A DNA stretch of 64,000 nucleotides. Origin: Clostridiales bacterium. Its GTDB lineage: Bacteria > Bacillota > Clostridia > Lachnospirales > Lachnospiraceae. The DNA lies in contig JAJQIK010000088.1 of assembly GCA_021199255.1 (NCBI GenBank), positions 1 through 64,000 on the forward strand, read 5' to 3'. The notes beneath the pieces are model-generated. The model ran no database searches. It saw nothing but the letters and a program-made list of their open reading frames with translations, and was not told where the DNA came from. A program made the position numbers and the translations under genes. Within the stretch, counting starts at the first letter, position 1. The number at the start of each line of letters is the position of its first letter. Of the stretch, positions 31,408-39,911 are shown in pieces.

Positions 31408-32019
31408 ATGAGTATGAATATTGTCTGTTTGGATTTGGAAGGGGTATTGGTGCCAGAGATATGGATTGCGTTTGCCGAGGCGAGCAATATTCCGGAACTT
31501 AGGAGAACCACCAGGGACGAGCCGGATTATGATAAATTAATGAAGTGGAGACTTGGCGTTTTAAAAGAGCACGGATTAGGATTAAAGGAAATTCAGGAGA
31601 CGATTGCAAAGATCGATCCGATTCCGGGCGCGAAGGAGTTCCTGGATGAGTTAAGAAGCATGACGCAGGTCATTATTATCAGCGATACCTTTACGCAGTT
31701 TGCAGGGCCTCTTATGAAAAAGCTGGGCTGGCCCACGATTTTCTGTAATTCTCTGGAGGTAGCGCCGAACGGCGAGATTACGGGCTTTAAGATGCGGATT
31801 GAAAATTCCAAGCTGAGTACGGTGAAAGCGCTGCAGTCCATCGGTTATGAGACGATAGCCAGCGGCGACAGCCATAATGACCTGGGTATGATTCAAGCAA
31901 GCAAGGCAGGATTTTTATTTAAAAGTACGGAACAGATTAAGAAAGATTATCCTGAGCTGCCGGCTTACGAGACTTATGAGGAGTTAATGGCTGCCATCAG
32001 GAAGGCGATTGCAGAATAA
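31408..32019 (+). CDS. thrH: Phosphoserine phosphatase / homoserine phosphotransferase
   Basis: The 203-residue HAD-family protein matches ThrH. It has the motif I region IVCLDLEGVLVPEIWIAFAE (DxE instead of the usual DxD), motif II in VIIISDTFTQF, and motif IV in ASGDSHNDLGM. ThrH of Pseudomonas dephosphorylates phosphoserine and transfers the phosphate to homoserine, bypassing homoserine kinase. ATG 31408 behind GGAACGGAG gives the usual family length; ATG 31384 is a poorer option. Homoserine dehydrogenase and aspartate kinase lie 11-14 kb downstream. Confidence 0.9.
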   Translation: MSMNIVCLDLEGVLVPEIWIAFAEASNIPELRRTTRDEPDYDKLMKWRLGVLKEHGLGLKEIQETIAKIDPIPGAKEFLDELRSMTQVIIISDTFTQFAGPLMKKLGWPTIFCNSLEVAPNGEITGFKMRIENSKLSTVKALQSIGYETIASGDSHNDLGMIQASKAGFLFKSTEQIKKDYPELPAYETYEELMAAIRKAIAE

Positions 32020-32100
32020 TCGGGAAACCTGACAGCCGGGAAGCATATGAGGAAACCGGAGGAGCCGCCGGAGGGCGAGGCAGGAAAGGGAGGAAAGCAT

Positions 32101-32391
32101 ATGAAATGTATTCGTGTAGCTATGGAGTCGGAGGTTGAGCCGTATGAGGTTGGGAAAGGACTGGAAGACGGCTTTGAACTGTGGGCCGATGTGGTAACCA
32201 AGGGCTGGATTGTTACGGATACGCTTATCAAAGTGAAGAAGGACAACGGCGCTATTGTATGTCCTTATATTATGAGCCGCAGAGGGCGTACCTTTATCGG
32301 GGAAGGAGATTATATTATTACGGACGCCGACGGCACCAGACATGTATGCGGTAAAGATAAGATTTTTCAGAGATATCGTAAGGTTGAGTAG
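32101..32391 (+). CDS. Hypothetical 96-residue protein
   Basis: This small protein starts behind GGGAGG and has a strand-rich fold with VTKGWIVTDTLIKVKKDNGA, then FIGEGDYIITDADGTRH, a pattern seen in phage-like "GDYI" domains of Clostridia. No function is known to me. It follows thrH by 81 bases and may share its transcript; a terminator follows. Confidence 0.7.
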   Translation: MKCIRVAMESEVEPYEVGKGLEDGFELWADVVTKGWIVTDTLIKVKKDNGAIVCPYIMSRRGRTFIGEGDYIITDADGTRHVCGKDKIFQRYRKVE

Positions 32392-32437
32392 TGCGGTGCG
32401 GAACAGTTAGTTCGACGGTAATCAAATAAAGAACGGT

Positions 32438-32478
32438 AAAAGCATTTGGAAGGCAGGGCAGAATCCAAATGCTTTTTT
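32438..32478 (+). terminator. Intrinsic terminator
   Basis: A perfect 13-bp stem AAAAGCATTTGGA/TCCAAATGCTTTT with a 13-base loop ends in TTTTTT. Confidence 0.85.
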
Positions 32479-32587
32479 GATGTCCGTTTTATGGGACTTA
32501 TCATGTGCTATTCTGGGACTGTAGATAGCTGCTGCCATGATGATGGGGCGTTTGACGGCGGATACAGAGGAAGAAAGGGTGTTGATG

Positions 32588-32950
32588 ATGAGAAAGGGCT
32601 TTGGAGTTACTGTAGTTTTGCTGGTTTTAGTGATTGTATTTTGTGTAAAGGGCACTGTTTATAGCAAAGAGAACAATGAACGCGCCAGGGAGAACCGCTA
32701 TTATGCCGTGCTGGAGGAAGAATACCGACAGGAAGCCAGAAGACTGTTGGAGGAACAGGGGTATGGCGGCTGCGGTGTGACCATGACCAGAATCACTTAC
32801 GCAGATGGGAGCCGCGAGTATACGGTACTGCTGCATCACAGCAGGCTTCAGGGGCTTAGCGCGGGGGAGCGGGCGGAATTGTTCCGCGCCTTGGAAGCGC
32901 TGGAGTTTGGCGGTGAGAGCGAGGCCTGTGAATTTTGCTATGAATTGTGA
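32588..32950 (+). CDS. Hypothetical membrane-anchored small protein
   Basis: This 120-residue protein has one N-terminal hydrophobic segment (about 5-20, VTVVLLVLVIVFCV) and then a charged extracellular-type domain. It has two late cysteines in EACEFC and one CG pair in GGCGVT. ATG 32585 or 32588 fit the AAAGGG site equally well. The family is not recognised. Confidence 0.6.
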   Translation: MRKGFGVTVVLLVLVIVFCVKGTVYSKENNERARENRYYAVLEEEYRQEARRLLEEQGYGGCGVTMTRITYADGSREYTVLLHHSRLQGLSAGERAELFRALEALEFGGESEACEFCYEL

Positions 32951-33010
32951 TTTTGTGCGCGGCGCGGGCTGGGCGGTTATATTTTTATCAGGTTTCTTTG
33001 AGAGAAGCGA

Positions 33011-33039
33011 ATGACATTTTGCCGATTTGGGATTATACT
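33011..33039 (+). promoter_or_regulatory. Promoter of DUF1653 gene
   Basis: ATGACA (33011-33016), 17 bases, TATACT (33034-33039), 43 bases before the start codon. Confidence 0.65.
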
Positions 33040-33081
33040 AAAGGATAGTGAGTATGACATTCTATAAGATAGGAGAAGTAT

Positions 33082-33585
33082 ATGAGACATAATCCCAAGC
33101 CGCAGGAAATGTATAGACATTTTAAAGGAAATTTATATCAGATCCGTTGTCTGGCAAGACATAGTGAGACGGGAGAAATGATGGTAGTCTATCAGGCGAT
33201 GTACGATACGTTTGAAATCTATGTCAGGCCTCTTGCGATGTTCATGGAGGAGGTCGATCGCGCACGGTATCCCCAGGCGGCGCAGAAATATCGTTTCGAG
33301 CTGCTGCAGGATATGGATAGCGAAGAGGAAGCGTACCAGATGGAGACGGAATCTGAGGAAGCCAATATTGATCCTCTGGTGATGGAATTCTTAGAGGCGG
33401 AAACTTATGAACAGAGACTTAATATCCTTGCGGCGCTGCATGACCGGATTACGGATGAGATGATCAACACGATGGCGGTTGCTGTTGATCTGGAGATCAA
33501 GGAAGGTGATGTGGAAGAGCGGTATGAGGAGCTTAAGGGCTGTCTGCTGACCTTTGAGAAGTATGAGTGTAACAGGCTGAGATAG
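33082..33585 (+). CDS. DUF1653 domain protein
   Basis: The 167-residue protein has a short N-terminal DUF1653 domain (about 8-70: YRHFKGNLYQIRCLARHSET, then VVYQAMYDTFEIYVRPLAMF). An acidic linker and a helical C-terminal region follow. DUF1653 is a small SH3-like domain of unknown function. It is followed after 45 bases by the nucleotidase gene and may be cotranscribed. Confidence 0.85.
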   Translation: MRHNPKPQEMYRHFKGNLYQIRCLARHSETGEMMVVYQAMYDTFEIYVRPLAMFMEEVDRARYPQAAQKYRFELLQDMDSEEEAYQMETESEEANIDPLVMEFLEAETYEQRLNILAALHDRITDEMINTMAVAVDLEIKEGDVEERYEELKGCLLTFEKYECNRLR

Positions 33586-33630
33586 GCTGTGATGCGATAC
33601 CTCCCGGAGAATGGAGAAGGAGGTATGGCT

Positions 33631-34572
33631 ATGGCTTATGATTTGGAGAACAAACTGGTAGTGGGGGTCTCTTCAAGAGCGTTATTTGATCTGACCTATG
33701 AGAACAGAATCTATGAGTCGGAAGGCGTAGAAGCGTATTGCAGATATCAGCTTGAGCATGAAGACGAGCTGCTGAAGCCGGGACCCGGCTTCCCGCTGAT
33801 CAGGGCGTTGCTGAACCTGAACAATCTGCCGGGCAAGGAGGGAAGCGTGGAGGTTATTATTATGTCCCGAAACAGTCCCGACTCTTCCCTCCGTGTATTT
33901 AAGGCAATAGAGCATTACGGGCTGAATATAACAAGGGCGGTGCTTGCCAGCGGAGCGTCGCTTGCACCCTATCTGACGGCGTTTAAGACAGATTTGTTTC
34001 TCTCCGCCTATGAGGATGATGTGCAGAGAGCGATTGATTCCAACATTGCGGCGGGAATTATCTGCATGGATGGACTGCAAACCTACGACTGTAATCGTCA
34101 GATTCGTCAGATCAGGATTGCCTTTGACGGGGACGCGGTATTATTTTCTGATGAATCAGAGCGTATTTATCAGGAGCATGGGTTGGAGGCCTTCGAGGAA
34201 AATGAGAGACGCAACGCGAATCACCCTCTGAAAGCGGGGCCTTTTGCGAAATTCCTCAAAACCTTATCTAATCTGCAAAAGGATTTTCCGGGAGAAGAGG
34301 CTCCTATCAGAACAGCGCTTGTCACAACCAGATGCGCGCCGGCGCATGAGAGAGTGATCCGCACGCTTCGGGCATGGAATGTCCGGATAGACGAGGTGTT
34401 TTTTCTGGGAGGGATCTGTAAGAAGGATGTGCTTCAGGCATTTGGCGCCCATATCTTTTTCGACGATCAGACAGTACATACGAAACCGGCGTCGGAGGTC
34501 GTACCGGCTGCGAGAGTACCTTATAAGAACAGAGAGCCGGAGAGCATGTCGGTAAAAGAGGACAGCAGTTAA
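33631..34572 (+). CDS. cN-I type 5'-nucleotidase
   Basis: The 313-residue product resembles the cytosolic 5'-nucleotidase I family (PF06189), which hydrolyses nucleoside monophosphates, typically AMP. Visible parts are KLVVGVSSRALFDLT at the start (catalytic loop of this atypical HAD-like fold), IAFDGDAVLFSDESE in the middle and the late EVFFLGG segment. AAGGAGGT at 33617-33624 favours ATG 33631 over ATG 33625. It may adjust nucleotide pools. Confidence 0.85.
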   Translation: MAYDLENKLVVGVSSRALFDLTYENRIYESEGVEAYCRYQLEHEDELLKPGPGFPLIRALLNLNNLPGKEGSVEVIIMSRNSPDSSLRVFKAIEHYGLNITRAVLASGASLAPYLTAFKTDLFLSAYEDDVQRAIDSNIAAGIICMDGLQTYDCNRQIRQIRIAFDGDAVLFSDESERIYQEHGLEAFEENERRNANHPLKAGPFAKFLKTLSNLQKDFPGEEAPIRTALVTTRCAPAHERVIRTLRAWNVRIDEVFFLGGICKKDVLQAFGAHIFFDDQTVHTKPASEVVPAARVPYKNREPESMSVKEDSS

Positions 34573-34577
34573 GAGCC

Positions 34578-34662
34578 GGGGACGCGTCCCTCCCGAAAAG
34601 CCGTACCGCCGAAGAGACAAGGAATCTCAGCAGGGGAACAGCCTGTGATGCAGGGGACGCGT
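34578..34662. repeat. GGGACGCGTCCC palindrome and partial second copy
   Basis: A perfect 12-base palindrome at 34579-34590 has a related GGGGACGCGT at 34653-34662 in the 127-base gap before the sfsA-mutY gene. These may be remnants of a dispersed palindromic repeat. Confidence 0.35.
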
Positions 34663-34699
34663 ACAACGGCGTGGAGAGGAAGAGAATGGTTGATATCAT

Positions 34700-36469
34700 A
34701 TGAAATATAGAGAAATAATTCCGGCTAAATTCATAGAAAGACCGAATCGTTTTATTGCCTATGTGGAGATCGCGGGGCAGAGGACAAAGGTTCATGTGAA
34801 GAACACTGGCAGATGCGGGGAATTACTGCGGGAGCAGGCGCAGGTCTATCTGGAAAAAAGTGACAATCCAGCCAGAACCACCGCCTATGACCTGGTGGTG
34901 GTCGATAAGGGAGGGCGGCTGGTCAATATGGATTCCAACGCGCCCAATAAGGTGGTTATGGAATGGCTGTCCTTAGGCGGATTATATCAGGACGTCAGTA
35001 TCATCAGGCCGGAGACAGTTTTTGGCAGATCCCGCTTTGATTTTTATCTGGAAAGTATTTCCGGCAGGAAGGCCTTTGTAGAAGTAAAGGGCGTTACGCT
35101 GGAAACGGATCATATTGCGTCGTTTCCGGACGCGCCGTCCGACAGGGCGGTAAAGCATGTAGAGGAATTGATAGAGGCGAAAGCGCAGGGGTATGAGGCG
35201 TATCTGATTTTTGTGGTGCAGATGAAAGGAATCGAGCGCGTGGAGCCCAACTGGCAGATGCAGCCGGCTTTCGGCGAAGCGCTTCAAAGGGCAAGGAGCG
35301 CGGGAGTCAGGCTGCTTGCTTATGATTGTATTGTGGGCAGGGACAGTCTGCGGATCGATATGCCGGTACCGGTGGTTGTGGATAGTATGGATCAGATTGT
35401 GGAGCCCTTGCTGGCGTGGTATGATAAGGGCAGGCGGATTCTGCCATGGCGCGAGGAGCCCACGCCCTATCATGTGTGGCTGTCTGAAATTATGCTGCAG
35501 CAGACCAGAGTTCAGGCGGTTAAGCCTTACTATGACAGATTTTTGAGGGAATTGCCGGATATTCCCAGTCTGGCGGAAGCGGATGAAGAACTGCTTTTAA
35601 AGCTGTGGGAGGGACTTGGTTATTACAACAGGGTTCGTAACCTGAAAAAAGCCGCCATGATGATTGTGTCCCAATATGGCGGCGAAATGCCGGAGGATTA
35701 CGAAGCGTTATGTAAACTTCCTGGAATCGGCAGTTATACTGCGGGCGCTATTTCCTCGATAGCCTTCGGCAATCCTGTGCCTGCGGTGGACGGCAATGTG
35801 CTTCGGGTGTTATCCAGACTGCGGGCAGACGAAAGGGATATTCAGGAAGCCAGGGTGCGCAAAGCCATAGAACAGGAGCTGCGACCGATTATGCCGCAGG
35901 ACAGGCCGGGAGATTTCAATCAGGCTTTAATGGAGCTTGGGGCTATGGTCTGTGTTCCCAACGGCATGGCGAAATGCGGAGAATGTCCGTGGAATCAGCT
36001 CTGCCAGGCGAGGAAGCAGGAACGGGTGCTGGAATTTCCCAGGAAAGCTTCCAGGAAGCCAAGAAGTATTGAGAAGAAAACGATCCTGGTGATTCAGGAC
36101 GCGGATAAGGTAGCCCTTCATAAACGCCCGGATAAAGGCTTGCTCGCGGGAATGTATGAATTTCCTTCTCTGGATGGATATCGAGAGGAAAAGGAGGTTA
36201 TAGAGTATCTGAAGCAACTGGGCCTGCAGCCCCTGCGCATTCGCAGGCTGCAGGACAGCAAGCATATTTTTACCCATAAAGAGTGGCATATGCGGGGATA
36301 TGTGGCAAGAGTTGATGAGTTATGTAAACCTAAAAATGGGAGCGGCGCAGAGGAGCTTATTTTTATTGATCCTGTAGAAACCAGAAGGGATTATCCGATT
36401 CCTTCTGCTTTTGCCGTGTATGCGGATTATATGGAAATGAAGAGGGGCATTGGGAATCCAGCCGATTAA
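34700..36469 (+). CDS. sfsA-mutY: SfsA nuclease fused to A/G adenine glycosylase MutY
   Basis: One 589-residue reading frame joins two normally separate proteins. Residues 1-225 are SfsA (DNA/RNA-binding nuclease-like): RPNRFIAYVEIAGQRTKVHV at the start and a PD-(D/E)XK-like core in RSRFDFYL and AFVEVKG. Residues about 228-589 are MutY: catalytic Glu263 in SEIMLQQTRV, Asp364 in VDGNVLRV (spacing 101, as in E. coli), and an iron-sulfur cluster C-X6-C-X2-C-X5-C (CVPNGMAKCGECPWNQLC). The C-terminal Nudix-like 8-oxoG recognition domain has GLLAGMYEFP. MutY removes A paired with 8-oxoG. The start is ATG 34700; its ribosome site is weak. Confidence 0.93.
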   Translation: MKYREIIPAKFIERPNRFIAYVEIAGQRTKVHVKNTGRCGELLREQAQVYLEKSDNPARTTAYDLVVVDKGGRLVNMDSNAPNKVVMEWLSLGGLYQDVSIIRPETVFGRSRFDFYLESISGRKAFVEVKGVTLETDHIASFPDAPSDRAVKHVEELIEAKAQGYEAYLIFVVQMKGIERVEPNWQMQPAFGEALQRARSAGVRLLAYDCIVGRDSLRIDMPVPVVVDSMDQIVEPLLAWYDKGRRILPWREEPTPYHVWLSEIMLQQTRVQAVKPYYDRFLRELPDIPSLAEADEELLLKLWEGLGYYNRVRNLKKAAMMIVSQYGGEMPEDYEALCKLPGIGSYTAGAISSIAFGNPVPAVDGNVLRVLSRLRADERDIQEARVRKAIEQELRPIMPQDRPGDFNQALMELGAMVCVPNGMAKCGECPWNQLCQARKQERVLEFPRKASRKPRSIEKKTILVIQDADKVALHKRPDKGLLAGMYEFPSLDGYREEKEVIEYLKQLGLQPLRIRRLQDSKHIFTHKEWHMRGYVARVDELCKPKNGSGAEELIFIDPVETRRDYPIPSAFAVYADYMEMKRGIGNPAD

Positions 36470-36502
36470 AATCTGAAGGAAAGAAAGGTACGGTCACATA
36501 GT

Positions 36503-37528
36503 ATGAAATTATTATCTGTAGCAATTCCAAGCTATAATTCGGAAGCTTATATGAAGAAATGCATTGAGTCGCTTCTGCCGGGCGGAGAGGATGTGGAAAT
36601 TCTGATTGTGGACGATGGCTCTACGGACAGAACCGCCGCAATCGCAGATGAATATGAGGCCATGTATCCCTCCATAGTAAAAGCGATTCATAAGGAAAAC
36701 GGCGGGCATGGCTCTGCGGTTAACGCAGGTCTGGAGCATGCTGCGGGTCTGTATTTTAAAGTGGTGGACAGTGACGACTGGGTTAAGGAAAGCGCTTACC
36801 ATACCATTCTGGAAACCTTGCGGGATATCATGGCGAGCGGTTCCTCGCTGGATATGCTGATCAGCAACTTTGTTTACGAAAAGGAGGGCGAGAAGAGGAA
36901 TAAGGTAATGAAGTACCGTCATGCCCTGCCGGAGAATAAGATTTTCGGCTGGAATGAAGTGAAGCATTTCCATAAGGGACAGTATATTCTTATGCATTCC
37001 GTGATTTTCCGCACCAAATTGCTGAGAGAGTGTGGGTTAAAGCTGCCGGATCATACCTTTTATGTAGATAATATTTATGTATTTGAGCCGCTTCCTTATG
37101 TGAAGAATATGTATTATCTGGATGTGAATTTCTATCGCTATTATATAGGCAGGGACGGACAATCCGTGAATGAACAGATTATGATATCCAGAATTGACCA
37201 GCAGATAAAGGTTAATAAAATTATGATCGATTATCTGGCGGACAATAAGGCCAGGATTTTTGGCAGGCCGAAATTAAAGAATTATATGCTGAACTATTTG
37301 GAAATTATCACGGTTATTTCTTCCATTCTGCTGATTCGCTCCAATACGGAGGAAAATTTAGAGAAAAAACAGCAGCTATGGCAATATATTAAACAGAAAG
37401 ACAAGGCGCTGTTCTTAAGGCTGCGGTACGGCGTGCTGGGAAGCTCCATGAATCTTCCGGGCAAGGGCGGAAGAAAGATTTCGGTAGAAGGCTATAAGCT
37501 GTGCCAGAGATTTTTTAAATTTAATTAA
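36503..37528 (+). CDS. Family 2 glycosyltransferase
   Basis: The 341-residue protein has a GT-A fold: LLSVAIPSYNSEAYMKKCIE at the start, ILIVDDGSTD, a sugar-binding loop with KENGGHGSAVNAG, and the metal-binding DSDDW motif. It is cytoplasmic and probably adds a sugar to an envelope glycan or lipid. It lies 33 bases after sfsA-mutY, converging on the PAP2-like gene. Confidence 0.9.
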   Translation: MKLLSVAIPSYNSEAYMKKCIESLLPGGEDVEILIVDDGSTDRTAAIADEYEAMYPSIVKAIHKENGGHGSAVNAGLEHAAGLYFKVVDSDDWVKESAYHTILETLRDIMASGSSLDMLISNFVYEKEGEKRNKVMKYRHALPENKIFGWNEVKHFHKGQYILMHSVIFRTKLLRECGLKLPDHTFYVDNIYVFEPLPYVKNMYYLDVNFYRYYIGRDGQSVNEQIMISRIDQQIKVNKIMIDYLADNKARIFGRPKLKNYMLNYLEIITVISSILLIRSNTEENLEKKQQLWQYIKQKDKALFLRLRYGVLGSSMNLPGKGGRKISVEGYKLCQRFFKFN

Positions 37529-37579
37529 AATCAATGACAAAGGGATTGATGATTTCGCTGCTCCTTTGCCTACAGTTTG

Positions 37580-37613
37580 AAACCGGAGACTCTGCTTATA
37601 GAGTTTCCGGTTT
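37580..37613. terminator. Bidirectional terminator
   Basis: AAACCGGAGACTCT, loop GCTTAT and AGAGTTTCCGGTTT form a 14-bp stem with one G-U pair between convergent genes. The - strand gene ends inside it. Confidence 0.8.
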
Positions 37614-38306
37614 CCTTTTGTTCTTATTCGCAAGATTGTGGTAGAAAGTGATCAGCGCGTCAGAGCCATATACCACAACATACATAATGGCCGCCATAAT
37701 GAAGGCGGTGGTCACGTCGAATACGGAGTGCTGTTTGATCAACATGGTCGATAAAATAATCGAGACACAGAGGAGGAAGGAAGCAATATGGATTCCTTTT
37801 CTCTTTGCCAGACGTTTGCTTTTCATAATAGCGATATGGCACCCCAGAGAATTATATACATGGATACTGGGCCACAGGTTCGTGGGGGTGTCGGACTGGT
37901 AAACGATGGATAGCAAACGCGTAAACACATTATCCCGCGGCATGGCATAGGGTCTTAAATGATGCCCGTTGGGCCACAGCGTAGACACCAAAAGGAAGAT
38001 GGTCATGCCGGTAAAAAGAAAGGTACAGGTTCTGAAATAATCGTCTTTATCTTTAAAGAAGAAATACAATACGACCACAGCCATATAGGCAAACCACAGC
38101 AGATAGGGCACAACGAATACCTCACAGAACGGGATATAGTCGTCCAAGGCTGTATGGATAATCCGATAATGGCTGGTGACGGTTTTCTCCAAATGCGCAA
38201 ACCATAACATATAGATGATTCCGTAGATTATAAGCGGAATGGCATGTTTATAGGAATGATAAAAATGTATCAGGGGCTGCATCTTCTTTCGCAAGGAGTT
38301 TTGCAT
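37596..38306 (-). CDS. PAP2-superfamily membrane protein
   Basis: The 236-residue membrane protein has about six hydrophobic helices. It carries the motifs WPSIHVYNSLG and KQHSVFDV, the second and third parts of the PAP2 (lipid phosphatase/inositolphosphotransferase) active site, with candidate catalytic histidines in each. Such enzymes recycle or transfer lipid-linked phosphate groups. It starts at the ATG complementary to 38304-38306 behind AAGGACG. Confidence 0.8.
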   Translation of the reverse strand: MQNSLRKKMQPLIHFYHSYKHAIPLIIYGIIYMLWFAHLEKTVTSHYRIIHTALDDYIPFCEVFVVPYLLWFAYMAVVVLYFFFKDKDDYFRTCTFLFTGMTIFLLVSTLWPNGHHLRPYAMPRDNVFTRLLSIVYQSDTPTNLWPSIHVYNSLGCHIAIMKSKRLAKRKGIHIASFLLCVSIILSTMLIKQHSVFDVTTAFIMAAIMYVVVYGSDALITFYHNLANKNKRKPETL

Positions 38307-38679
38307 GATTTCACGTCCTTATCTGACAACGTTGTGTCTCATATTAATATATGTCTGTTTACATACTCATAGAAGATATCATAGCAGATTAGGGACAAAA
38401 GTCAAAATACGTTTTCCATAAACTTTTCTCAATTTTTCATGAAATTCTGGCCATAATGTTGAACCGGCGCCGCCTGCCGCTTCCGCTGGCGGCATGTCTG
38501 TGGAATTATTTTTTGCAAAGCCCCTTTAAATATGCCTGTAAAAGCTCCTTGGCGCATATTTTTTGTCCAGAGTCGCTATGGTAGGACAGGTTCCGCGATG
38601 GAACAGACTATTTCGTTATTTTTATATATGGTATCCACTTGGGGAAATAATCGGTAGATATAAAAATCCTTTTAATAAT
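38307..38679. other. Gene-free region before cassette
   Basis: A 370-base stretch without a credible gene. It holds one hairpin, GCCGCC..GGCGGC (about 38470-38494), and AT-rich DNA toward the cassette promoter. Nothing else is recognised. Confidence 0.4.
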
Positions 38680-38709
38680 TTGACTTTGCTATATGATAAA
38701 ACATATAAT
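38680..38709 (+). promoter_or_regulatory. Near-consensus promoter of three-gene cassette
   Basis: TTGACT (38680-38685), 18 bases, TATAAT (38704-38709): 5/6 and 6/6 matches. It lies 51 bases before the first cassette gene. Confidence 0.75.
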
Positions 38710-38760
38710 ATTAAGCAGCAAAGTTAAATTTGATTACAGAGAAGAAAGGCTGAATGTTTT

Positions 38761-39471
38761 ATGGCACAGCAAACCCATTTATGGATTGAAGATAGGGAAG
38801 GAAAATCCGGTTTTGTTTTTTGGAAGAAATTTATGCAAGAACTGTTTCCCGACATTCTTATTGAAAGTAAAAAGAATAGCAGTGAACTGGTAAAAGCAGT
38901 GAAAAATATATCAGACACCGACAAATATATTGTTGCGCTGGATAATGCATTTGATAATCCGGAAATTTATCGGGAACGGCGCAGATTTAATAAGTACGCT
39001 GTAGGCAAAAACGTTATAAAACTGGATTTGATATGTTTTGAATATTTGCTGCTGGAGTTTAACCAATTGCTTGATTGGATATATGCTGAGGAAGACGAGT
39101 TTAGGCAAAAACGGGAAAAAGCTATCATTGCAAGAAATGCATTGATCAATATCATATCGAGTGGCAGTTTGAATTATAAATGGGCGGAAGAAATAGCGCA
39201 ATATGACGATAGTCTTGAAAAACGAAATGTTGAACAGCTTTCGGCGAAGCTTTTATATGATTTGACTCGCAATACGGGTTTTGAGGTATCAAAGGGCCGA
39301 ATTGGTGACTGCTGGGTGAAATCCTGTTGCGAATGGGGAAACAGGCAGGAAAATGATATATGCGGATTAGATATTTCAAGATTATCCCTTATGGACAAAA
39401 TGAAATCTATCTATTATGGAACGTCTCTCAAAGCAGAATTGCTTAAGGCGGGATTGGAGGTTGCGGTGTGA
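38761..39471 (+). CDS. Cassette gene 1, possible TOPRIM-like protein
   Basis: This 236-residue soluble protein is not assigned to a family with certainty. The start THLWIEDREGKSGFVFWKKF, with a strand then a conserved-looking Glu, is followed by YIVALDNAFDN with Asp residues. This resembles a TOPRIM-like core (strand-E ... strand-DxxxxD), as in OLD-type and DUF4435-type proteins. The rest is helical with a Cys-rich DCWVKSCCEW stretch. Its stop overlaps the next start by four bases (GTGA). It is AT-rich compared with flanking genes, which suggests transfer. Confidence 0.6.
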   Translation: MAQQTHLWIEDREGKSGFVFWKKFMQELFPDILIESKKNSSELVKAVKNISDTDKYIVALDNAFDNPEIYRERRRFNKYAVGKNVIKLDLICFEYLLLEFNQLLDWIYAEEDEFRQKREKAIIARNALINIISSGSLNYKWAEEIAQYDDSLEKRNVEQLSAKLLYDLTRNTGFEVSKGRIGDCWVKSCCEWGNRQENDICGLDISRLSLMDKMKSIYYGTSLKAELLKAGLEVAV

Positions 39472-39911
39472 TTCGAGTTTATAAAAATCGAAATGATATA
39501 CCAGAAGATATGGAATATATACAGCTTAACGATATATATTTCAATGAAACCACTTGCGATATGCTTGATGAAAGAGCAAAAGATATTATACGAAAAATAG
39601 ATTCGTCGGAACTCATAAGTAAGTACAAAATCAGAACCAGATTTGGCGACGATATTTTAAATATCGACAAGATATCATCTGGCTGTAAAACGGTGCTCAA
39701 TGTTCTTTATAATCCTGATAAAGCGTTTTGGTTACTTGATTGTGGAGAAAATGCGTTGGAAGTTCTGATGGGGATTGAAAAAGGGAATGTGTTTAGTGAA
39801 ACGCCGATGCTCCCGTTTGAATTGAGTCCTGTAGAAGCATATACGGCGGGTAATAGCAGGATAATAGACGACTATGAAGAGTTAAAGGAGTGGTGGCGTC
39901 ATGAAGAGTAG
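39468..39911 (+). CDS. Cassette gene 2, DUF4869-like protein
   Basis: The 147-residue product starts at GTG 39468, behind TTGGAGG, overlapping gene 1. The segments DIYFNETT, IDSSELISKYKI and GCKTVLNVLYNPDKAFWLLD, followed by CGENALEVL, match my recollection of the DUF4869 pattern. The function of that family is unknown. It overlaps the next gene by 11 bases, so the three products are probably made in fixed ratio. Confidence 0.65.
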   Translation: MIRVYKNRNDIPEDMEYIQLNDIYFNETTCDMLDERAKDIIRKIDSSELISKYKIRTRFGDDILNIDKISSGCKTVLNVLYNPDKAFWLLDCGENALEVLMGIEKGNVFSETPMLPFELSPVEAYTAGNSRIIDDYEELKEWWRHEE

